Assembly (NCBI GenBank): GCA_037954665.1
Contig: JBBMOL010000181.1
Location: 1,240,001 to 1,304,000, forward strand
Source: Laguncularia racemosa
Lineage: Eukaryota; Streptophyta; Magnoliopsida; Myrtales; Combretaceae
DNA length: 64,000 bases
Reading direction: 5' to 3'
The notes beneath the pieces are model-generated. The model made no database searches, was not told the origin of the DNA, and saw nothing but the letters and a program-made list of their open reading frames with translations. Made by a program: the position numbers and the translations under genes. Positions 57,399-64,000 of this stretch are shown in pieces (position 1 is the stretch's first letter; each line of letters starts with the position of its first letter).

Positions 57399-58079
57399 AT
57401 TTCTATTTCAAAATTTGCAATATATGGCATTGTAGCTGCTAAGCTTATAGAGTCATTTTGACTTAACACAGCTAAGATTGCCTCAATTTTTTAAAAGTCA
57501 TGGAAGGTTAATACACCCATTGCCTACTTAAGGATGGATGTTACCATACCACAATTGCAATTATCATGACATGACCGCTTTGACCATTCATGGATAAAGC
57601 CGTTAAGACATTAGATTATACAACAAGCATTACGGTAGCTAAGCCTACTATAGGGTAACTATGACTCATTATAGCTCATGATCACTTTGATCCCAATATT
57701 TAAATAGTGCAAAAGTATGTTATGTCCATTGCATGCTTAGAAGCAAGGTTATGTCCATCGTGTGCTTAGAAGTAAGGTTTCTTCCAAGCAATGGTGACTA
57801 CTGTGATGAGATCACTTCAATCTTTTATAGTAGAGGTTACTTTGACCTCAGAATCTACATTAAGGCATTATGGCTACTAAGCCTACTGTAGGATCACTTT
57901 GATCCATCATAGTCAAGATCGCTTCATTCTTGATGGAGAAACAATATTGCAAGAAAAGGGGAAAAAAAAGAACAGATAAAATGATGGAATTCATAATCAC
58001 TTCATTTCATTATTTTGATATTACACAAATGATTAGAGATGAAACTTCTTAATGTATTGGAAATTTATTGGAGCAGTGA

Positions 58080-59300
58080 TGGCATCTGTTCAACGGTAGC
58101 AAAGTTGGAAATATTCACTATCATGGACTTTCTCTATTACAAAAGGATCTTCCCACTTCAAAGTAAACTTTAAAGCTAAAAGTCCATTTCATATGTGTTT
58201 AGCTGCACGAGGAACAATGTTGCCTATTTAAATGAGCACTTCTTGACAAGGTGGTCATAAGCGACACTAAGCCTTTAGAGGTAGTTGGCCATTTTATGCT
58301 TGGTGCTATAGCACCTTTCATCTAATCCTTCTAGCTCCAACATCTTTAGTGTCTTTAGTTCTAATTCAACATTTAGCACCAAGCAAGTTGATAGAGTAAG
58401 AACTTCAATTGGTCCTATAGCCTCTATGCCATAGACGAGAGAAAACAGAGATGCCCACTCCTTATTATCATGTACCATTCGATTAAGAATCCTGAGTAGT
58501 ATGTTATTTATCACTTTCACTTGGCCATTTCCCTTTAGATAATATGGTGTCGACTTAACGTGATTAATAGTAGAGGGCTCGAGTAGCTACCTCATGTATA
58601 AATTGATAAATGAAGTCACATTCTTTGTTAATACACATTTTAGGACCCCAAATCTACAAATGATATTCTCTTTTATGAAAGTAGCTAACACTGGTCTAGT
58701 CACTTTCTTCAAAGAGATAGCTTCCACCCATTTTGTAAAACATTTGATACCTACTAATATCTATATACATCCTTTGGATTTGGATGTATGGGTCTGATTA
58801 AATCAAAAGCCTAAGTGTGGAATGGCCAAGGATTTATGAGAGTATAGAGCTCAACTACTTGAGCACGAATGGCATTACCATGAATATAGCATGGAATACA
58901 CTTTTTAGCAAAGTTAAAAAGCATCATTTTCCATGGTTGGTCAATAATATCCTTTATTAAGGAGTTGGTAATACAACTTCCTTGTGCCTTGATGTTCACC
59001 ATAATCTCTAAAATGGAGTTTGTTTAGAATCACTTCAATCTTAAGTAATGCTACACACTTCAAAGGTTATCCTTGAAAAGAGATTTGATGCAACTCATCA
59101 CCTTGCAAAATGAACATTTTTCGCTTTCCGATTAACCATTTGAGCATCTCAACTATCAATATGTAGGACATTGTTCTTCAAGAAGTTAATGCATGGGCAT
59201 TGCCAGTCTCTAGTAGTTGCAATGAATATGCATTCTACCTCATTAGGCACCAAAGAATAGTTTAAGCAAGTTAACTAAAGTTGTTATGCATCTCTAGATA
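58080..59300 (-). pseudogene. Element E integrase remnant
   Basis: Minus-strand blocks in order: HFRDYGEHQGTRKLYYQLLN and FAKKCIPCYIHGNAIRA (zinc finger, about 58870-59070), NPWPFHT then AFDLIRPIHP (first catalytic Asp, about 58775-58830), KGNGQVKVIN and ILLRILNRMVHDNKEWASLF (about 58455-58565), SLVYGIEAIGPIEVLTLS (about 58395-58455) and a short C-terminal part (KCSFK..TLFLVQLNT) near 58200-58250. The family's Q-A-E/V-T-N catalytic Glu position is Lys here. Stops and frameshifts throughout. Confidence 0.85.
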
Positions 59301-59366
59301 TTAAGGGTCAATAATACCCTACATACTATATTTGAAAATATAAAGGTGGCTTGTTGCTATTGCACC

Positions 59367-60689
59367 CAAGGTTGTCAAAATCGCGATTTTACGTAGAATC
59401 GCGAAGGGGTCCGTAGAATCGGAACGTAAAAACGGAACATAGAAACGTAAGTTTCTACAACCTATGTAAAATAACTTTCAAATATTATAAATTTACTTAC
59501 AATAGTCATTAAAAAATATAATTAATAATAGAAATAAGGAAATTAAGTATTTATTTTAGCCATAAATTACAAATTTGCAATAAAAGTAATAATATAGATA
59601 ATCGAGCATAAGTTGTATAATATAGATATTTTATTTCTAAAATGATAAATCATGTATAAAACTAGTTTCACCTAGTTCTATATACAAAAACTAAAAAATA
59701 ATAGATAAAATTTAAAAATCAATTGTGACTTAAAAAAATTACTAATAAATAAAAATTGATAATGAAGATATACCATTAAAAAGGAGTAATATTAAAAAAT
59801 GACTAAAAGTACATAATAAAGAAGATACTATAACAAGAAAACCTTCAAAATTATATATTACTAGGTAAAGTTATCTACCATTTATTTTATTTACTATTAT
59901 AAAAATATTAGTTAAAATAAGGAAAGTTGCAGCAATCAAACACAAGTGCTTTAATACGAACATGATCACAAATAGGAATAAGAAGACTAATAATCGAAGA
60001 ACATAAACACAAAGACTTCAATGCAACGTAACACACTGACAAGAGATGAGTGATGACCGACAAACATGTCGGGGTATGACTTATATTTCCGCTACGACAG
60101 GAAAGCACGTAAGCCCACGGTTGTTTATTAAAAGTTTAGGCTTGGATAAGAAAACACGAAGAAAAATGTTTTTGGAAGGAATAAGGGAAGAGCACGACCG
60201 TGTATCAAGGAAACACGCCCACGGAAGCACACACAGTTTAACACACGGTTGAAGGCACGGCCGTGTGTTAAGCTTGGAAAATACTCAGAAGTACACACGG
60301 TTGAAGGCACGGCCGTGTGTTGAGCTTGAAAAATACACAGAACAGAAGTACACACGGTTCCTAGCTCGCTTCTCCTCTCTCATCGCTTTTCACTGTCTCT
60401 CTCTCACTGTCTCTCTTCAACATACAGGAACAGTAGCAGCAGCAAGCCGGAAATTGCAAAGGATGTGCTGGGTTGCCGATTGGGTTGGGCTGGGTTGCGA
60501 TTGGGATAATTGTGTGGAATCGGTAAAAACGTGCAGAATCGCGATTTTGAACGATTTTACTGTTCAAAATCGCGATTTTACTCCGATTTTGATCCTTTCC
60601 GATTTTGTATGCGAGTTAACTAGGATTGTATATATAAACTCGTAAAAACGTAGAATCGTACGAGTTGAAACGCGATTTTGACAACCTTG
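59367..60689. mobile_element. hAT-type non-autonomous transposon (1.3-kb MITE)
   Basis: Perfect 19-bp inverted ends CAAGGTTGTCAAAATCGCG (59367-59385, and complement at 60671-60689), flanked by exact 8-bp duplications ATTGCACC (59359-59366 and 60690-60697), the hAT signature. The word AATCGCGATTTT and its variants recur near both ends (59389-59430 and 60537-60600), as expected of subterminal transposase sites. The left half is AT-rich; the right half is GC-richer with CACGGCCGTG repeats and a CT-rich patch (60362-60420). No transposase is encoded; the open stretch 60265-60645 follows repeats and is not taken as a gene. Confidence 0.93.
60236..60360 (+). repeat. Tandem repeat with CACGGCCGTG palindrome inside the hAT MITE
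   Basis: Two adjacent units of about 53-58 bp begin ACACACGGTTGAAGGCACGG and end CAGAAGT; a third start is at about 60350. Each holds GGCACGGCCGTGTGTT, a near-perfect palindrome. Related ACACGCCCACGG words precede it (60205-60225). Confidence 0.88.
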
Positions 60690-60699
60690 ATTGCACCTT

Positions 60700-61530
60700 A
60701 GGTCATGAAACTCCTTAAGTTTCTTCTAGGCCTCTTCCATAGAGATACATTGTGATAAAATCCCTTTAGAGCCTTTATAGTATAAAGAGCCTTGGATAGA
60801 CACAAAATTCTTTAGTGTTGCTATTGAAGCCATTCTAGGACTTACCAATTATGCCTTGATAGGAGTACACCAATTATCATGCGACTCCCTCTCATCTTCT
60901 ACTAGTTCCAAAGTAGTATATGGTATAGTTTTTCTAATTACTTGGATTCTTAGCTCATCATTTATACCCCGTATTGGGACTTTAGAAGCTGATATTGCCA
61001 AGTATCAGCATACCAGTTTGTAGATCACTTAGCATGCTCATATCTTACTAACTGGAACCTAGCGACTAGTATTTGTACTGCAACTCTATAAAGGGCTAGT
61101 GTGAGTTCTTTTAACCCAAATGGCCCATTAGTTCATTTGATAATTAAATTAGAGTCACCTTTAATACATAGGTGAGTCATGCGTACTTGCTATGCTACGA
61201 GCAATCTAAGTAGGAGAGCTTCATACCTAAATTCATTATTTATGCAACAGAAATCTAATTTGTAGGCTAAAGGGATTTCTTAGCCATCTAGGGATGTCAA
61301 CACAACCCTAGCTTCCTAATAAGTACTTCTAGAAAAATCATCAAATTGTAGTGACCATTTGCCACTAGTTTCCATAATATGCACATCTTTGTGAAAGTCT
61401 CCAAGAATAGTCTCAATAGAATTACATCTATCATCAACACTTGGAAATTAAGCTGGCATATTAGACAATGTATGTGACTTGATTGCTTTTGGAGTTGACA
61501 CAATGATGTCAAATTTTCTGAGAAGTAGCA
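60700..61530 (-). pseudogene. Element E RNase H (archaeal-type) remnant
   Basis: Minus strand gives VVLTSLDG*EIPLAYKLDFC and NNEFRYEALLLRLLVA (about 61190-61310), then IKGDSNLIIK*TNGPFGLKE (about 61100-61170) and VRYEHAK*STNWYAD (about 61000-61040): the blocks of the additional RNase H of Tat-lineage elements (N-N-x-A-E-Y-E-A, G-D-S-x-L). The Ala-Glu pair is Phe-Arg here. Stops are frequent. Confidence 0.78.
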
Positions 61531-62990
61531 TCCCTTTTTGCAATTCCCCTAATTAATGTTAGACATGTTAATAAGTACTTGATGGGGTTAGATTTAGTCA
61601 TCACAAAGATTTTATCTGCTAAGAAGTAATTTTACAATTTCTAAGTAGCAAATAATAATGCAAGACAATGTTCTCTGAAGTGTTATACTCAAGTAATACA
61701 TCAGGCATTCAATAACATCTACTTCATACACTAATAAGGCCCCAATGGACCTCTCTATAAATGTCAAATATGGAATCATTAACATTCCTTTGATTTACAT
61801 TATCATCATTTGTGGGGAACTCAATATTCCTTTAATCTTTTGAAATGCCTCCTCTTAAAGTGGACCCCACTCGAATGGAACTCCTTTCTTCATAAACTAA
61901 TGTAATGGAAATGAGACTTTAGTAAATGCTAGGATAAATTGTTTGATATATGACACTTTGCCTATGAAACCTTTCAGCTCCCTTTAATTCTTTGGTGATA
62001 GCATAGATTAGATTACTTCAGCCTTAGATGGGCCAATATCAATACCTTTTCTAAGCATAATAAACTTAAGGAGCTTTATAGTGAGAATCCAAAAACACAT
62101 TTCAAGGTTTTCATTCAAAGTTTGTTGGTTTAGTACCTCCCAAAGTCTCCTCTCATATGATCAATGTAATCAGGTGCTTGCCATTTTTAATAATAATATC
62201 ATCAACATAATATTCTATGTGATCATGCATCATATCATGGAAGAAAGTAGTCATAGCCCTTTGGTAAGTGGCCCCTACATTTTTTTTAACCTAAATGGCA
62301 TCACAATGTAGTAAAGTTTCCAAATGGTGTCTAAAAAGGTTATGCACTCAACATCTCCTAGTGCCATTTTAATTTGACTGTATTTGCTAAACCCATCCAT
62401 AAATGAAAAGAGCTCATGTTAAGCCATTGCATCAACTAACATGTCAATATTAGGGAGTGCGAAATCATTGTTAGGGCAAGCCTTATTCAAGTCACAAAAA
62501 TCCACATAAATGTGTATGTGGTCATTCTTCTTCTTTATAGGTACAATATTGGCCAACTAACTCGGGTGCTCAATAGGCTTAATGAGGCTAGCTTATATTA
62601 ACTTCTTAATTTTAGCATTTATTTGCACCTCTATCTCTAGATAAAATATATTTTAGTGTTACTTAACAAGCTTAACTCTTAGTGCAATTCTCAATTAATG
62701 CTTTATTAGGCTAAGATCTAGTCCTAGCATCCCCTCATATGTCTACGCAAAGACATGATGAATTCACGTATTAGATCCACCAATGGATCTTTTATTTCCT
62801 CTATAGGGCTCTTACAAATAAAGATGGGTTTTGGTGTTTGACCTAAGGTTACCAAGTTTAGCTCCTCTATTTCTTCAACTTGTAGCTTTATTTGATCTTG
62901 TAGTTGAGGAGGACTAGGTTGCGCTTCTTGTAGATTCGAGGGGCCAAAAGATGATAGAAATGCCTCCTTAGACCCCATAGACCTTCATAA
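61531..62990 (-). pseudogene. Element E reverse transcriptase remnant
   Basis: From 62978 downward: EELNLVTLGQTPKPIFICKS (about 62800-62870) is the usual stretch before RT. Then IVPIKKKNDHIHIYVDFCDL with NKACPNNDFALPNIDMLVDA (about 62420-62555), FSFMDGFSKYSQIKMALGDV (about 62350-62410), MPF (near 62290) and, after a frameshift, AMTTFFHDMMHDH and Y-V-D-D-I-I-I (about 62185-62250), palm Asp pair intact. A C-terminal RT/RNase H connection is seen as FDIIVSTPKAIKSHTLSNMP (about 61450-61515). Several stops. Confidence 0.85.
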
Positions 62991-63149
62991 GCAGTATATG
63001 GACCATCGACCTACTTAGGTGTAGCTTTCAATCTTTAAAGACTTGTTAGCCCCCTTTCTCTTCTTATGACCTCCATATACTAGGGAGGTTTTTCTCTTCT
63101 TATTCTCTTACTCTTGTAAATCTTTCCATCTTGGTTAAGGAGTACTAAT

Positions 63150-63900
63150 GGATCTGCCTATTGCGGTTCTACCTTCATTAACATATTTGTCAAAAAACTT
63201 AACTTCCGTGAAGTATGATTCACCATGATCAAAGGAGCTCTTAGTGGGAGGGATGAAGATGAATTTTCCTTTCTAGCTACCCTTGATACACTAATGGAGT
63301 GTAGAAGGAACAAGACTATGGTGGTGTAACCTCTTCCTCCTTACCAACAAATGGTAGGAAGCAAGAGCATCAAAAACATGAAATTTAGCTGACTAATGAA
63401 TGGGATTGATCTTGAAATCAACATTAATGAACCTAAAAGATTTTATCGAGGCCTCTTGAAGCCATATATATCAATCAGCTAGCAAACCTGCCTCTTCATG
63501 TCCAACCTTGTAGCTTTGAAAGTCGTTGAGGGCATTATATTAAGTGAGGACTTGTTATCAATGAAAGTTCTTTAAACTAGATGACCATTGAGCTCACTCT
63601 CCTCGTACAATGGACAATAGTGATTTGGTTTACTAGTACACATATTGTCGTTAGTGAAAATGATGGCATTTTTGTATGCCTTCACCATCTTGCGAATTGA
63701 TTACATGACATTACACTCCTCAAATTGACGTTTTGATATCTCTACTAAAGCGATTGCTATTGCAAGTTGAGATTTCTCATCAAATCCAAGTAGGTCAAAG
63801 AAATTCCTTACATTTGTAGTTTTTAGAAAGGCTATTGTTACATGATTACTTAGTCTTAGATCTATTACTTTTCCTTTACCCACACGTGTTTCTTTTGTAG
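63150..63900 (-). pseudogene. Element E protease/linker region remnant
   Basis: Minus strand keeps parts of the long Tat-lineage protease region: DNKSSLNIMPSTTFKATRLD (about 63490-63560; D-N-G/D-S-S-A-L-N-x-x-P in relatives) and, further on, frame-shifted words before the RT. An open stretch of 60 codons (63701-63883) lies upstream (VTIAFLKTTNVRNFFDLLGF) without an assigned domain. The rest of the element's gag is beyond the window. Confidence 0.6.
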
Positions 63901-64000
63901 TGTGTCCATGGGCACATTAACTTAGGTTTACAACCTCTTGAGTGGCTATTGGATTATGTGAGATTTCATTGGCAACTTCTTGATGATTATTTGGTAGAAG

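Larger units (their letters stand above)
57404..64000 (-). mobile_element. Element E: Tat-type Ty3/gypsy element, minus strand, truncated by window end
   Basis: Reading from 64000 downward the order is protease/linker, RT, RNase H, integrase, all on the minus strand, with stops throughout. The RNase H has the layout of the extra archaeal-type domain found in Tat-lineage elements. Element D inserted at its left side (ATTTC duplication), and a hAT-type MITE sits between RNase H and integrase. No LTR of E was recognised: one end is off the window and the other is lost in the AT-rich stretch 57404-58080. Confidence 0.85.

Noticed and set aside
60265..60645. 126-codon open stretch in the hAT MITE
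   Set aside because: Driven by the tandem CACGGCCGTG repeats and CT-rich patch; no transposase motif.

Overview
The window is repeat-dominated plant nuclear DNA: AT-rich, no operons or prokaryotic signals, one split protein-coding gene with GT-AG introns, and stacked LTR retrotransposons, a plant-type LINE and MITEs. The element families (Athila-like and Tat-like Ty3/gypsy, Copia, plant L1 with DUF4283-like ORF1, hAT and MULE-type MITEs) indicate an angiosperm, probably a eudicot. The species cannot be fixed from the sequence alone.

Layout. 1-1.73 kb: broken Ty3/gypsy gag-protease-RT fragment. 5.27-5.55 kb: a 282-bp TRIM/SMART-like mini LTR element. 5.9-24.75 kb: the last two visible exons of the only host gene recognised, an armadillo (ARM)-repeat protein (5906-6096 and 24116-24753), separated by one intron of about 18 kb. 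The intron holds a nested stack. Non-autonomous LTR element A (7112-23322) has its 3' LTR split by 14.2-kb element B (9014-23240, TSD AAGGT). B consists of outward-facing inverted arms around a PPR gene fragment. B in turn received a Copia element (11675-14621) and a LINE (15634-21200).

27.6-37.9 kb: Ty3/gypsy element C with a perfect TATAC duplication, riddled with stop codons and carrying a solo LTR (33044-34582) of the family of element D. 38.5-39.3 kb: MULE-type MITE. 42.3-43.5 kb: 5' part of another Ty3 element (F). 45.2-57.4 kb: nearly full-length Athila-like element D with LTRs, Asp-type primer-binding site, gag-pol and an env-position ORF preceded by what looks like its own promoter and leader intron. 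57.4-64.0 kb: minus-strand Tat-type Ty3 element E, truncated by the window edge and interrupted by a 1.3-kb hAT-type MITE.

None of the transposable elements keeps an intact set of coding regions. The ARM gene is the one locus that looks functional: reading frame, splice sites and phase fit across the 18-kb intron. The most unusual structures are the inverted-arm element B, the apparent LTR-clock contradiction between A and B, and the GC-rich palindromic motif shared by the D LTR promoter and the region upstream of the D env-position ORF. Identity values are estimates by eye; no alignment was computed.
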